A stretch of 64,000 nt of DNA from Streptomyces fuscichromogenes (GTDB lineage Bacteria > Actinomycetota > Actinomycetes > Streptomycetales > Streptomycetaceae): contig NZ_BMML01000015.1 of NCBI RefSeq assembly GCF_014645815.1, positions 1-64,000 on the forward strand, read 5' to 3'. Made by a program: the position numbers and the translations under genes. Below, piece after piece: positions 8,267 through 16,461 of the stretch. The notes under the pieces were generated by a model. It saw only the letters and a program-made list of their open reading frames with translations, had not been told where the DNA came from and did no database searches. How positions within the stretch are numbered: position 1 is the first letter of the stretch; every line of letters begins with the position of its first letter.

Positions 8267-9574
8267 CTAGTTGGCGAAGGCGCTGATGCCCTCGGGGGTG
8301 CCCCAGCCGGTCGGACCGTCGTAACCGGTGGTGGCGGTGCAGAAGTACGAGGTGGAGCAGGTGCCGTTGTTGCCGCTCGTCACGTCGTTGAGGGACGAGG
8401 TGCCCGCGTAGTCGTACGGGTACTGGGCGGGGTAGGTGCCGCTGGCCGGGGTGCCGGCGAGGGCGTAGACACCGGCGATGATCGGCGCGGAGACGCTGGT
8501 GCCGCCGAAGGTGTACCAGCCGGCGGTGACGCCGTAGGAGTCGTAGACGGAGACGCCGGTGGCCGGGTCGGCGACCGCGGAGACGTCGGACTCCATGCGC
8601 TTGGTGCAGCCGGTGTCGGTCTGCCAGGAGGGCTTGGCGTCGTAGGCGGAGCAGCCGGAGCCGGTGCCCTCGGTGCTGGACGTCTTCCAGACGGTCTCGG
8701 TCCAGCCGCGGGTGGTGGAGGAGGTGGAGAGCTTGGTGCCGCCGACGGCGGTCACGTACCGGGAGGTCGCCGGGTACTCGGCACCGTAGGCGCTGTCACC
8801 GGAGGAGACGGTGATGGCCACGCCCGCGTGGTTGTAGTACGAGGTGTCGTACGTCGTCTGCGAGGAGGACTCGGAGCCGCCGTAGCTGTTGGAGACGAAC
8901 TTGGCGCCGAGGGCGACGGCCTCGTTCTCGGCGGTGCCGAGGTTGGCGTAGCTGGCGCTGGTGGCCTCGACGAGCGTGATGTTGCACAGCGGGCAGATCG
9001 CGGAGGCCATGTCGAGGTCGAGGGAGATCTCCTCGGACCAGCCGGCGTCGGAGGAGGGCAGCGAGGTGGTGGAGCCCGTCTGGCTGACCTTCTTGAAGCA
9101 GCCGTTGGCCGTGGTGCAGGCGGACAGGCCGTAGTACGACCGGTAGGTCGCGAGGTCCGCCTCGGCGTTCGGGTCGTTGTACGCGTCGACGATCGCGATG
9201 GTCTCGCCGGAGCCGTTGGAGGCGGCGGCGGAGGTCAGGCCGTAGGCCGACCGGAGGTTGGTCGGGCTGTAGCCGGAGGGGGTGGAGGCGTCGGCGGCCT
9301 TGGGGGTGATGCCGGTCTTCGCGGCCTGCATCTTCTGGAAGGCGGTGAGGCCGCCGGTGACGCGGTAGGACTTGCAGGTGAGGTCACCGGTGTGCTTGGG
9401 GGTCGCACAGGGTGTCGAGACGTAGGTCACCTTGCCGGACGCGGTGGCGGCCGCGTCGGCCTGGACGGCGGTGCCGAAGCCGGCGAACACCAGCGCGGCG
9501 GTGGCGGCCGCGGCGGTGCCGAGGCGGCGCCAGCCACCGCGCAGGGAGGATCTGTTGGGGGGAGTGGAACGCAT
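8267..9574 (-). CDS. Secreted S53-family (sedolisin/kumamolisin-type) serine-carboxyl peptidase, copy 1
   Basis: A 435-residue secreted peptidase with a signal peptide (about 1–42). The S53 active site is readable: E182 and D186 in EEISLDLD, the oxyanion Asp D260 in VSSGD, and the nucleophile S360 in GGTSVSAP. The calcium-site region NDVTSGNNG … GYDGPTGWG closes the protein. Known family role: extracellular endopeptidase, usually acid-active, self-processed. Only about 60 residues lie between signal and catalytic domain, far less than the usual prodomain of around 190. The ATG at 9574 has an AGGAGG site; a longer frame to 9718 has none. It is a paralogue of the next gene and shares an upstream element with it. 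Confidence 0.9.
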   Translation of the reverse strand: MRSTPPNRSSLRGGWRRLGTAAAATAALVFAGFGTAVQADAAATASGKVTYVSTPCATPKHTGDLTCKSYRVTGGLTAFQKMQAAKTGITPKAADASTPSGYSPTNLRSAYGLTSAAASNGSGETIAIVDAYNDPNAEADLATYRSYYGLSACTTANGCFKKVSQTGSTTSLPSSDAGWSEEISLDLDMASAICPLCNITLVEATSASYANLGTAENEAVALGAKFVSNSYGGSESSSQTTYDTSYYNHAGVAITVSSGDSAYGAEYPATSRYVTAVGGTKLSTSSTTRGWTETVWKTSSTEGTGSGCSAYDAKPSWQTDTGCTKRMESDVSAVADPATGVSVYDSYGVTAGWYTFGGTSVSAPIIAGVYALAGTPASGTYPAQYPYDYAGTSSLNDVTSGNNGTCSTSYFCTATTGYDGPTGWGTPEGISAFAN

Positions 9575-9697
9575 GCGTGCAGCCTCCTGAGTTCCGGTAC
9601 TGGGGTTGGAACAGGGGCGGTGCGGGTGCGGTCTGGTGCGTCTGCCGTCGGTACGGGTTCCCCGGCGGCGAGGGCGGCGGCCCGCGACGAGAATCCT

Positions 9698-9744
9698 TTG
9701 TTGAGTACGCGACAACAAGAGGCTGCTGGAATCCTGACTTCCGC
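9698..9744 (-). promoter_or_regulatory. Conserved upstream element of S53 peptidase copy 1
   Basis: An inverted repeat TTGTTG-N9-CAACAA (9698–9718) is followed 9 bp later by GGAATCCTGACTTCCGC (9728–9744). The same two blocks, nearly the same distance apart, lie upstream of the second peptidase gene, whereas the flanking bases differ. It lies about 125 bp before the start codon and is probably a promoter/operator. Confidence 0.6.
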
Positions 9745-9853
9745 ATTGCCGAACGGGAGCTTCGCGTGACCCTTCGATGGCTGTCCGTTGTCTTGCGGGT
9801 GACGGGCGCTTGACTCAACTCACAGGAAATGCACGGGAGTTGCCAAGGACATG

Positions 9854-9887
9854 AAAAACGGGCCACGGCCGGCTTGCCGTGGCCCGT
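9854..9887 (-). terminator. Rho-independent terminator of S53 peptidase copy 2
   Basis: A perfect 12-bp stem (ACGGGCCACGGC / GCCGTGGCCCGT, loop CGGCTT) lies about 90 bp after the stop codon of the leftward gene. The adjacent AAAAA on the plus strand gives a U-tract in the leftward transcript. Confidence 0.8.
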
Positions 9888-9975
9888 CTCTCTTTCGCTG
9901 CCGCCGAGGGGACCCCACGTCCCCCTCACGGTGGCGGCTCCCCGTGACCCGACGGGGAGGTTCTGCTGGAGGGGC

Positions 9976-11349
9976 TCAGCCGGTGAAGGCGTCGGTCCCC
10001 TCGGGGGTGCCCCAGCCGGTCGGGCCGTCGTAGCCCGACTTGGCGGTGCAGTAGTACGAGGTGGTGCAGGTGCCGTTGTTGCCGCTCGTCACGTCGTTGA
10101 GGGCGGAGGTGCCGGCCGCGGCGTACGGGTACTCGGCCGGGTAGTCGCTGCTGCCCGGGGTGCCGGCCAGGGCGTAGACCGAGGCGATCAGCGGCGAGGA
10201 GGCGCTGGTGCCGCCGTAGGTGTTCCAGCCGGTGCCGTCGTCGCCGTAGGAGTCGTAGACGGAGACGCCGGTGGCCGGGTCGGCGACCGCGGAGACGTCG
10301 GCGATCATGCGCTTGGTGCAGGTGGCGTCGGTCTGCCAGGAGGGCTTGGCGTCGTAGGCGGAGCAGCCGGAGCCGGTGCCCTCGGTGCTGGACGTCTTCC
10401 AGACCGACTCGGTCCAGCCGCGGCTGTTGGAGGAGGTCTTCAGGGCGGTGCCGCCGACGGCGGTCACGTAGCGGGAGGCGGCCGGGTACTCGGCGCCGTA
10501 GCCCTCGTCACCGGCGCTCGCGGTGATGGCCACGCCCGCGTGCTTGTAGTACGAGGTGTCGTACGTCGTGTCCGAGGAGGACTCGGAGCCGCCGTAGCTG
10601 TTCGAGACGAACTTGGCGCCCAGCTTGACGGCCTCGTTCACCGCGGTGCCCAGGTTGGCGTCGGACGCCGACTTGGCCTCGACCAGCAGGATGTTGCAGT
10701 TCGGGCAGGTCGCGCTGACCATGTCCAGGTCGAGGGACTCCTCACCGGCCCAGCCGCTGTCGGCGGAGGGGAGGGAGGTGGTGGAGCCCGTCTGGGAGAC
10801 CTTCTCGAAGCACCCGTTGTCGGTCGTGCAGTCCGACAGGCCGTAGTACGAACGGTAGGTGGCCAGGTCCGCCTCGGCGTTCGGGTCGTCGTAGGCGTCC
10901 ACGATCGCGACGGTCTCGCCCGAGCCGTCGGAGGAGGCCGCGTCCGTCAGGCCGTAGGCCGACTGGATGTCGCTCGGGCCGTATCCGGTGGGGGAGTCGG
11001 AGGCGGCGTTCGGCTTGACGGTCTTCGGCGTGACGCCCCTGAGGGCGGCCTGCTTCTCCATGAAGGCGGTGGTGCCGCCGGTGACCCGCAGGGCGTTGCA
11101 GGCGGCGTAGCCCGTCTTCGGGGTGGCGCCGCAGCCGGCCTTCTCGTACTGGACATGGGCCTTGGCGACCTGGGCGGCGATGGCCCGGGTGCTGACCTTG
11201 TGGGCCGTGGCGGCGGTCGCGGTCGCCGCGGTGGCGTGCGCCGCGGTGCCGATGCCGGCGACCAGGAGCGCGGCGGTGGCCGCGGCGGCGGATCCGATCC
11301 GGCGCCATCTACCGGCTATGTGGGGGGAGTTGGGGGTGGACGTACGCAA
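9976..11349 (-). CDS. Secreted S53-family serine-carboxyl peptidase, copy 2
   Basis: A 457-residue paralogue of the preceding gene, alike over nearly its whole length. It has a signal peptide (about 1–40), the catalytic E/D pair in EESLDLDM, the oxyanion Asp in SAGD, the nucleophile in GGTSASSP and the same C-terminal calcium-site region. The start is TTG with a good AGGAGG site seven bases upstream. The segment between signal and catalytic domain is again short and differs most between the copies, so the two may differ in activation or targeting. Tandem duplication is the simplest origin. Each copy has its own terminator and upstream element. Confidence 0.9.
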   Translation of the reverse strand: MRTSTPNSPHIAGRWRRIGSAAAATAALLVAGIGTAAHATAATATAATAHKVSTRAIAAQVAKAHVQYEKAGCGATPKTGYAACNALRVTGGTTAFMEKQAALRGVTPKTVKPNAASDSPTGYGPSDIQSAYGLTDAASSDGSGETVAIVDAYDDPNAEADLATYRSYYGLSDCTTDNGCFEKVSQTGSTTSLPSADSGWAGEESLDLDMVSATCPNCNILLVEAKSASDANLGTAVNEAVKLGAKFVSNSYGGSESSSDTTYDTSYYKHAGVAITASAGDEGYGAEYPAASRYVTAVGGTALKTSSNSRGWTESVWKTSSTEGTGSGCSAYDAKPSWQTDATCTKRMIADVSAVADPATGVSVYDSYGDDGTGWNTYGGTSASSPLIASVYALAGTPGSSDYPAEYPYAAAGTSALNDVTSGNNGTCTTSYYCTAKSGYDGPTGWGTPEGTDAFTG

Positions 11350-11655
11350 CGTACAGCCTCCTGGGAGGGGTTGGGACAGAGGCCTGCGGGTGGGGGACCA
11401 CCGGTGTGGTGGCCGGTGGGGGCGGCGGCCCGCGACGAACCATCCCCTTGTTGAGTACGCGACAACAAGGTGGATTTCGGAATCCTGACTTCCGCGTTAC
11501 TGAAGGACGGAATGGCTTACTGATCAATGGGGGTCGGATGGCCGGAAGTTGGGGTCCGGTTGACCTGAAGTGCCGCCGGGGCGGGCCTCAATGCGCGTTG
11601 ATCGGGCGTACCGCGCCGTCGGGGAAGTCTGCCGGTGGCCTCAACCGGGCCTGGA
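11350..11655. other. 306-bp region between S53 copy 2 and the TetR gene
   Basis: It contains the upstream element of S53 copy 2 (11448–11495) and the GGCGGCGGCCCGCGACGA block shared with copy 1. The remaining 160 bp to the TetR stop codon show no gene and no clear terminator. Confidence 0.6.
11448..11495 (-). promoter_or_regulatory. Conserved upstream element of S53 peptidase copy 2
   Basis: TTGTTG-N9-CAACAA (11448–11468) followed 10 bp later by GGAATCCTGACTTCCGC (11479–11495) repeats the element found before copy 1. The nine bases inside the inverted repeat are also identical, which is stronger than the surrounding similarity and argues for selection. Confidence 0.6.
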
Positions 11656-12258
11656 TCAGCGGGGTTTGAGGCCGTACAGCAGGAGGTGGATGTGCTGGTC
11701 CAGGCCGGCCAGGACCGCCTCCGGCCGGAGGGTGCCGTTGGTGGCCAGTGCGGCCAGGCCGTGGACGCCGGCCGCGGCCGCGAGAGTGACGGCCTCCGGG
11801 TCGCCCTGCACGATCTCGCCGCGCCGCTGGGCGTCGGCGACCAGCAGCACGAAGGAGCCCAGCGAGAGCTCGGCCGCGGTGGCCAGTTCGGTGCCGATGT
11901 CCGGTTCGTGCTTGCGGGAGTACATCAGCTCCAGCAGCTCGGGGTTGTCGACGGCGAAGGTGACGTAGGCGCGGGCCAGCCCGGTGATGCGCGGTTCGAG
12001 GGCGGCCTCCGGAAGGTCCGCCGAGGCCAGGGCCTGGTTCAGGCGCTCGAACCCGCTGAGGGCGAGCGCGTCCAGCAGGGCCTGCTTGTCCTTGAAGTGC
12101 CGGCCGGGGGCCGCGTGGCTCACCCCGGTGTCGCGGGCCAGTTCGCGCAGGGACAGCGCCGCGGTGCCCTTCTCGCGCAGGGTGCGCTCCGCGCTGGCGA
12201 GCAGGGCGGCGCGCAGGTCTCCGTGATGGTAGGGGCGGCTTGGCGGCATGGGCGCCAT
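11656..12258 (-). CDS. TetR family transcriptional regulator
   Basis: A 200-residue repressor. The N-terminal helix-turn-helix is ALSLRELARDTGVSHAAPGRHFKDKQALLDAL (given in two overlapping parts: ALSLRELARDTGVSHAAPGR and HFKDKQALLDAL), the usual TetR signature. The C-terminal ligand domain looks like the WHG/TetR_C_33 type. It is divergent from the SDR oxidoreductase gene with 53 bp between them, and a near-palindrome in that gap overlaps the SDR promoter, so it very likely represses that gene and itself. No ribosome site precedes either candidate ATG (12258 or 12249); a leaderless transcript is possible. The inducer is unknown. Confidence 0.85.
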   Translation of the reverse strand: MAPMPPSRPYHHGDLRAALLASAERTLREKGTAALSLRELARDTGVSHAAPGRHFKDKQALLDALALSGFERLNQALASADLPEAALEPRITGLARAYVTFAVDNPELLELMYSRKHEPDIGTELATAAELSLGSFVLLVADAQRRGEIVQGDPEAVTLAAAAGVHGLAALATNGTLRPEAVLAGLDQHIHLLLYGLKPR

Positions 12259-12268
12259 GGTAACCCGA

Positions 12269-12305
12269 TGTTGTCGTTGACAGCATTGTTGTCGCCGCCT
12301 ACATT
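12269..12305 (+). promoter_or_regulatory. TetR operator overlapping a leaderless SDR promoter
   Basis: TGTTGTC-GTT-GACAGCA (12269–12285) is a near-perfect inverted repeat. It covers the −35 box TTGACA (12277–12282) of a strong promoter whose −10 is TACATT (12300–12305) after a 17-bp spacer. The −10 ends six bases before the ATG at 12312, so the transcript should begin at the start codon. Confidence 0.7.
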
Positions 12306-12311
12306 GGCGTC

Positions 12312-13220
12312 ATGGCTGAGAAGAACAAGAAATGGAGCGCGTCCGACCTCCCCGCGCTCTCCGGCCGTACGGCCGTGGTCACCGGCGCCAACAGCGGACT
12401 CGGCTTCACCGCCGCGGACGCGCTGGCACGGGCGGGTGCGCATGTGGTGTTCGCGGTACGGGACCCGGAGCGCGGGCGGGCGGCCGCGGCCAGGGTGCCC
12501 GGCAGTACCGAGGTCCGCCGCCTGGACCTGGCCGACCTGTCCTCGGTACGGGAGTTCGCCGCGGGCTGGGACCGGCCGCTGGACCTCCTGATCAACAACG
12601 CGGGCGTGATGATGCTCCCGGAGCTGCGCACCGCGGACGGCTTCGAGATGCAGTTCGGCACCAACCACCTGGGCCACTTCGCGCTGACGAACCTGCTGCT
12701 GCCCTATGTCACGGACCGTGTGGTGACGGTCTCCTCGGGCCTGCACCGGGGCGGCGACGGAGTGATCCACTTCGACGACGTGAACCTGAGGGGCACCTAC
12801 CACCCGACCCGCGCCTACGCCCAGTCCAAGCTGGCGAACCTGTTGTTCGTGCTGGAGCTCCAGCGGCGCCTGACGGAGGCCGGCTCCCGCGTCCGCGCCC
12901 TCGCCGCCCACCCCGGCTACGCGGCCACCAACCTGCAGAGCCACACCGCCAACCCGCTGGCCCGCCTCGGCATGCGGCTCGGCAACCTCCTGGTCGCCCA
13001 GGACGACCGCGCGGGCACCCTGCCCACGCTGTACGCGGCGACCCAGGACCTGCCGGGTGCGAGCTACGTCGGTCCGGACGGCCTGGGCGAGATGCGGGGC
13101 GCGCCGGCCCTGGTGGGCCGCAGCGCGGCGGCGAGCGACGCGGCGGCGGCCCGCAGGCTGTGGACGCTGTCGGAGGAGATGACGGGCGTGACGTGGGCGC
13201 CCGGAGTGGGGGCCGTGTGA
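12312..13220 (+). CDS. Short-chain dehydrogenase/reductase (retinol-dehydrogenase-like)
   Basis: A 302-residue classical/extended SDR. The nucleotide-binding motif is TGANSGLG near residues 23–30, followed by the NNAG stabilising motif, the catalytic Ser in VTVSSGLH and the YAQSKLAN Tyr/Lys pair. The length and the C-terminal extension match the large actinobacterial group annotated as retinol dehydrogenase/WW-domain oxidoreductase-like, acting on unknown hydrophobic carbonyls with NADP(H). The gene is probably read from a leaderless promoter under control of the divergent TetR protein. Confidence 0.85.
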   Translation: MAEKNKKWSASDLPALSGRTAVVTGANSGLGFTAADALARAGAHVVFAVRDPERGRAAAARVPGSTEVRRLDLADLSSVREFAAGWDRPLDLLINNAGVMMLPELRTADGFEMQFGTNHLGHFALTNLLLPYVTDRVVTVSSGLHRGGDGVIHFDDVNLRGTYHPTRAYAQSKLANLLFVLELQRRLTEAGSRVRALAAHPGYAATNLQSHTANPLARLGMRLGNLLVAQDDRAGTLPTLYAATQDLPGASYVGPDGLGEMRGAPALVGRSAAASDAAAARRLWTLSEEMTGVTWAPGVGAV

Positions 13221-13349
13221 ACATCGTGCACGTCAGGGCCGGGTGACCGCCCAGGTGCTGGACGCGCGGCGGAGCTGCCCGCGGCGCCGGATACGGTGTG
13301 CGGACACGACCGACACGACGGATACGACGGCCTTCCGGGAGGTGGCGCG

Positions 13350-14111
13350 GTGGGCGCCGTGGACTTCACCCTCACCGGACGTACGGCCCTGGTGACCGGC
13401 TCCGTGCGGGGGCTGGGCCTGGAGATGGCGCGAGGCCTGGCGGGCGCCGGCGCGCGGGTGATCCTCAACGGGCGGGACGCGGCGACGCTGGAGGCGGTGG
13501 CCTCCCGGCTGCGCGAGCACGACGGCCTGGACGTGGCGGGCGCCGCCTTCGACGTCACCGACCGGGGCGCGGCCGAGGAGGCGGTGACCGCCGTCGGCGC
13601 GATCGACATCCTGGTCAACAACGTGGGCCACCGGGACCGCAGGGGCGTCGAGGAGATGGCCCCGGGCGAGCTGTCCGCGCTCCTCGACGTCCACCTGACG
13701 TCGGCGTACGCGCTGAGCCAGACGGTCGCCCGGGGCCTGGCCGCGCGGGGCACGGCGGGCCGCATCATCAACGTCTCGTCCGTCGTCGGCCAGCTCGGCC
13801 GGATCGGGGACGTCGCCTACGCCACGGCCAAGGCGGGCCTCGACGGACTGACCCGGGCGCTCGCCGCCGACCTGGGCCCGAGCGGTACGACGGTGAACTC
13901 CGTGGCCCCGGGCACGTTCGCGACGGACGTCGACGCGGAACCGGCGGCGGACCCGGACTGGGAACGCTGGCTGCGCACCCGGACCGCCCTGGGCCGCTGG
14001 GGCCGCCCCGCGGAGATCGCGGGCATCGTCGTCTTCCTGGCGAGCGACGCGGCGTCCTTCATCACGGGGCAGACGATCGCGGTGGACGGCGGGATGACGA
14101 CCACGTTCTGA
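13350..14111 (+). CDS. SDR family oxidoreductase (gluconate/3-oxoacyl reductase-like)
   Basis: A 253-residue classical SDR. It has TGSVRGLG at the cofactor site, NNVG in place of the usual NNAG, a catalytic Ser in INVSSVVG, and YATAKAG. The C-terminal GQTIAVDGG is the hallmark of the FabG-like group; the start RTALVTGSVRGLGLEMARGL resembles gluconate 5-dehydrogenases. The GTG at 13350 is chosen because GGGAGG lies seven bases upstream; an open frame runs back to 13296. It is not related by close similarity to the preceding SDR despite adjacency, and the substrate is unknown. Confidence 0.8.
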   Translation: MGAVDFTLTGRTALVTGSVRGLGLEMARGLAGAGARVILNGRDAATLEAVASRLREHDGLDVAGAAFDVTDRGAAEEAVTAVGAIDILVNNVGHRDRRGVEEMAPGELSALLDVHLTSAYALSQTVARGLAARGTAGRIINVSSVVGQLGRIGDVAYATAKAGLDGLTRALAADLGPSGTTVNSVAPGTFATDVDAEPAADPDWERWLRTRTALGRWGRPAEIAGIVVFLASDAASFITGQTIAVDGGMTTTF

Positions 14112-14310
14112 GTGCCGGGGCGGGCCTCAGGGGCTGTCCGAGGCGAGACAGGTGTGCGTCCTGGCCGGTGACCCGGAGTTCCGTCACCCCTTCGAAGGTG
14201 ACGGCGACCGAGTGAGGCTGGGCCTCGGACCCGGTGGTCTGCTCGCAGAGCGTGTGCCCGTCCCGGGTGAAGACGACACGGCACCCGCCCCCGTACCTCA
14301 CTCTGTGCAC
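14062..14310 (-). CDS. Hypothetical 82-residue protein (possible gene)
   Basis: An open frame on the minus strand with strongly G/C third positions through its first 60 codons, as expected of a real gene, and protein-like composition (RVVFTRDGHTLCEQTTGSEA …). The start would be GTG at 14310 with only a weak GGAAC ahead. Its last 50 bp overlap the convergent SDR gene, where it turns into low-complexity Ser/Pro/Arg. I do not recognise a family. If it is not a gene, 14112–14477 is a 366-bp gap without other features apart from the protease ribosome site. Confidence 0.4.
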   Translation of the reverse strand: MHRVRYGGGCRVVFTRDGHTLCEQTTGSEAQPHSVAVTFEGVTELRVTGQDAHLSRLGQPLRPAPALRTWSSSRRPPRSSAP

Positions 14311-14477
14311 GTTCCGGGCGTCAAGCGCGGGTAAAGATCGCTGTGGGGGTGTGTCGATGCCCCGGCCGACGGCTCTGCCACTCGGGGGGCGGCCGGTCGG
14401 CCGCGAGGGCGGTTCCCAGGAAAAACTCAGTGAAGTCGGGAACCGATTCTCACCTTTGTGGGAGACAGTGGGGCCTG

Positions 14478-15248
14478 ATGAAGCGCACCTCAGGCATCTC
14501 CGCCAACTCGCGACGCGTCGTGCTCTGTGCCGTGGTCATACTGGCCGTCACGTCGGCCTCCGTCGCGGCCGCCGACGAGGCCGCGGGGCCGTTCGGGGTG
14601 ACCGCGGTGGTCGGGGCCACGGCGGAGAGCGCGCGGGTCGGGGCGCTGTTCGGCGCCGACAAGGCCGGCAGCCTGTCCGGCAACCACTTCTGCACCGCCT
14701 CCGTCGTGCACAGCCCGCAGCGGGACCTGATCGTCACCGCCGCCCACTGCATCGACAGCGGGGGCGACGCCGGGCTCGTGTTCGTGCCGGGATACCGGGA
14801 CGGGCAGGCGCCGTACGGGGTGTGGAAGATCGGGAAGCGGTACCTGCCCGACGGGTGGGCGCACGGGCAGGACGAGGACAGCGACGTCGCCTTCGCCGTC
14901 GTGGACGAGCTGGGCGGGAAGCGGGTCGAGGACGTGACCGGGAGCAACCGGTTCGCCGCCGGGGTGGCCACCGGCGCCACCGCCGTCACCGTCACCGGGT
15001 ACCCCGACTCCCGCGAGGTGCCGGTCAGCTGCACCAACCGGCCCGTTCCGCACAGCGCCACCCAACAGCGCATCGACTGCCCCGAGTTGACCGGAGGCAC
15101 CAGCGGCAGTCCCTGGGTGAACGGGGACCACGAGCTGGTCGGGGTGCTGGGCGGGCACGAGCAGGGCGGCTCCACCCCCGACGTCTCGTACAGCGTGGTG
15201 CTCGGCAGGGAGGCCGCCGAGCTCTACAAGGACGCCACGGGCGGCTGA
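14478..15248 (+). CDS. Secreted trypsin-like serine protease (S1 family)
   Basis: A 256-residue secreted protein with a signal peptide (about 1–34, ending SVAAA). The chymotrypsin-fold triad is visible: His in VTAAHC, Asp in SDVAF, and Ser in GGTSGSPW. Cysteines flanking the His and Ser segments could form disulfides. The ATG at 14478 follows GGGAGA and precedes a normal signal peptide; the longer frame from 14343 does not. It resembles the many small secreted trypsin-like proteases of Streptomyces; substrate unknown. Confidence 0.85.
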   Translation: MKRTSGISANSRRVVLCAVVILAVTSASVAAADEAAGPFGVTAVVGATAESARVGALFGADKAGSLSGNHFCTASVVHSPQRDLIVTAAHCIDSGGDAGLVFVPGYRDGQAPYGVWKIGKRYLPDGWAHGQDEDSDVAFAVVDELGGKRVEDVTGSNRFAAGVATGATAVTVTGYPDSREVPVSCTNRPVPHSATQQRIDCPELTGGTSGSPWVNGDHELVGVLGGHEQGGSTPDVSYSVVLGREAAELYKDATGG

Positions 15249-15378
15249 GCCCGCGGGCGGGGCGCTGCGCCGGGGGCGGCGGGCTGAAACGGCGTCATGT
15301 GCGCCGTCTTCCTGTGAAATAGCGCCACTCTCGGCCGAAATGGCGTTGAACAGCCCTGGCATGGGGGAGGGTTGGGGC

Positions 15379-16380
15379 GTGCGGAAAGTATGGGTGATCG
15401 GAGGCGCGGCGGCCGCGCTCGGGCTGAGCTTCGTCATGCTGCTCGTCATCGGCGTGTACGTCGTCGCCGGGAACCTGCTGGGCGAGGTCGGCGGCACCGG
15501 CAAGACCCTGGCCAAGGGCGCCGTGCCGGCCGCGTACCAGACGCTCGTGCAGAAGTGGGGCAACCTCTGCTCCGCCCTCAACCCCGCCTTGCTCGCCGCA
15601 CAGCTGTACCAGGAGAGCGGGTTCAACCCGAAGGCGCAGAGCCCGGCGGCCGCGCAGGGGATAGCTCAGTTCATCCCGGGGACCTGGGCCACCCACGGTA
15701 TCGACGGGAACGGGGACGGGGTCCGCGACGTCTGGGACCCGAACGACGCGATCCCGTCGGCCGCCTCCTACGACTGCCAGCTCGCCTCCTACGTCAAGGA
15801 CGTGCCCGGCAACGTCTCCGACAACATGCTCGCGGCCTACAACGCGGGCGCGTACGCGGTCATCAAGTACAAGGGCGTACCGCCGTACAAGGAGACCCAG
15901 AACTACGTCAAGACCATCACCACCCTGGAGGAGAGCTTCGCCGCGCCGGTCAGCCGGCTCTCCCCGACCAAGCAGGCCGCTGGGGCCATCAACTACGCCC
16001 AGAACAAGCTCGGTACCCCCTACCTCTGGGGCGGCAACGGCACCGCCGCGGACCGCGGCCGCTTCGACTGCTCCGGGCTGACCAAGGCGGCGTACGCGAG
16101 CGTCGGGATCACGCTGCCGCGGGTCGCCAACGACCAGTACAACGCCGGGCCGCACCCCTCCCGCAAGGAGCTGCTCCCGGGGGACCTCGTCTTCTTCTCC
16201 ACCGACCTCTCGAACTCCCGCGCCATCCACCACGTGGGGATCTATGTCGGTGGCGGGTACATGATCGACGCGCCCTACACCGGGGCCGTGATCCGTTTCG
16301 ACCCCATCGACTCGGCCGACTACTTCGGAGCCACCCGCGTCACCGAGGATGGCGCGAAAGCGCTCCCGACGGCGGTCTGA
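15379..16380 (+). CDS. Bifunctional cell-wall hydrolase: lytic transglycosylase (SLT) plus NlpC/P60 endopeptidase
   Basis: A 333-residue exported enzyme with one N-terminal membrane helix (about 3–28). The SLT domain (about 60–165) carries the catalytic Glu in YQESGFNP and the AQGIAQFIPGTW and AAYNAG motifs. The NlpC/P60 domain (about 205–325) has the catalytic Cys in RFDCSGLT and His in HHVGIYVG. It should cut glycan strands and peptide stems of peptidoglycan. The same two-domain order occurs in CwlT/Orf14-type hydrolases of Gram-positive conjugation systems, and the gene lies about 7 kb from the T4SS-like cluster. The GTG at 15379 has GGGGAGGG upstream. Other roles, such as sporulation or growth, cannot be excluded. 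Confidence 0.85.
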   Translation: MRKVWVIGGAAAALGLSFVMLLVIGVYVVAGNLLGEVGGTGKTLAKGAVPAAYQTLVQKWGNLCSALNPALLAAQLYQESGFNPKAQSPAAAQGIAQFIPGTWATHGIDGNGDGVRDVWDPNDAIPSAASYDCQLASYVKDVPGNVSDNMLAAYNAGAYAVIKYKGVPPYKETQNYVKTITTLEESFAAPVSRLSPTKQAAGAINYAQNKLGTPYLWGGNGTAADRGRFDCSGLTKAAYASVGITLPRVANDQYNAGPHPSRKELLPGDLVFFSTDLSNSRAIHHVGIYVGGGYMIDAPYTGAVIRFDPIDSADYFGATRVTEDGAKALPTAV

Positions 16381-16391
16381 ACCGAGCGTAT

Positions 16392-16417
16392 AACCCACCC
16401 CCCTGAGCTGGGGGTTT
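16392..16417 (+). terminator. Probable terminator after the cell-wall hydrolase gene
   Basis: A run of C (16398–16403) pairs with GGGGG (16410–16414) around TGAGCT, followed by TTTGTGT. The stem is short but is followed by T-rich sequence, 12 bp after the stop codon. Confidence 0.5.
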
Positions 16418-16461
16418 GTGTCTCTCTTCGATAACGTCTGCGTGATCATTCGGTGGATCCT

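Larger units (their letters stand above)
9575..9975. other. 401-bp region between the two S53 peptidase genes
   Basis: No gene is seen. From right to left it holds the terminator of copy 2 (9854–9887), about 110 bp without recognisable signals, the conserved upstream element of copy 1 (9698–9744), a GC-rich block (GGCGGCGGCCCGCGACGA) that is also present before copy 2, and the ribosome site of copy 1. Confidence 0.7.
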
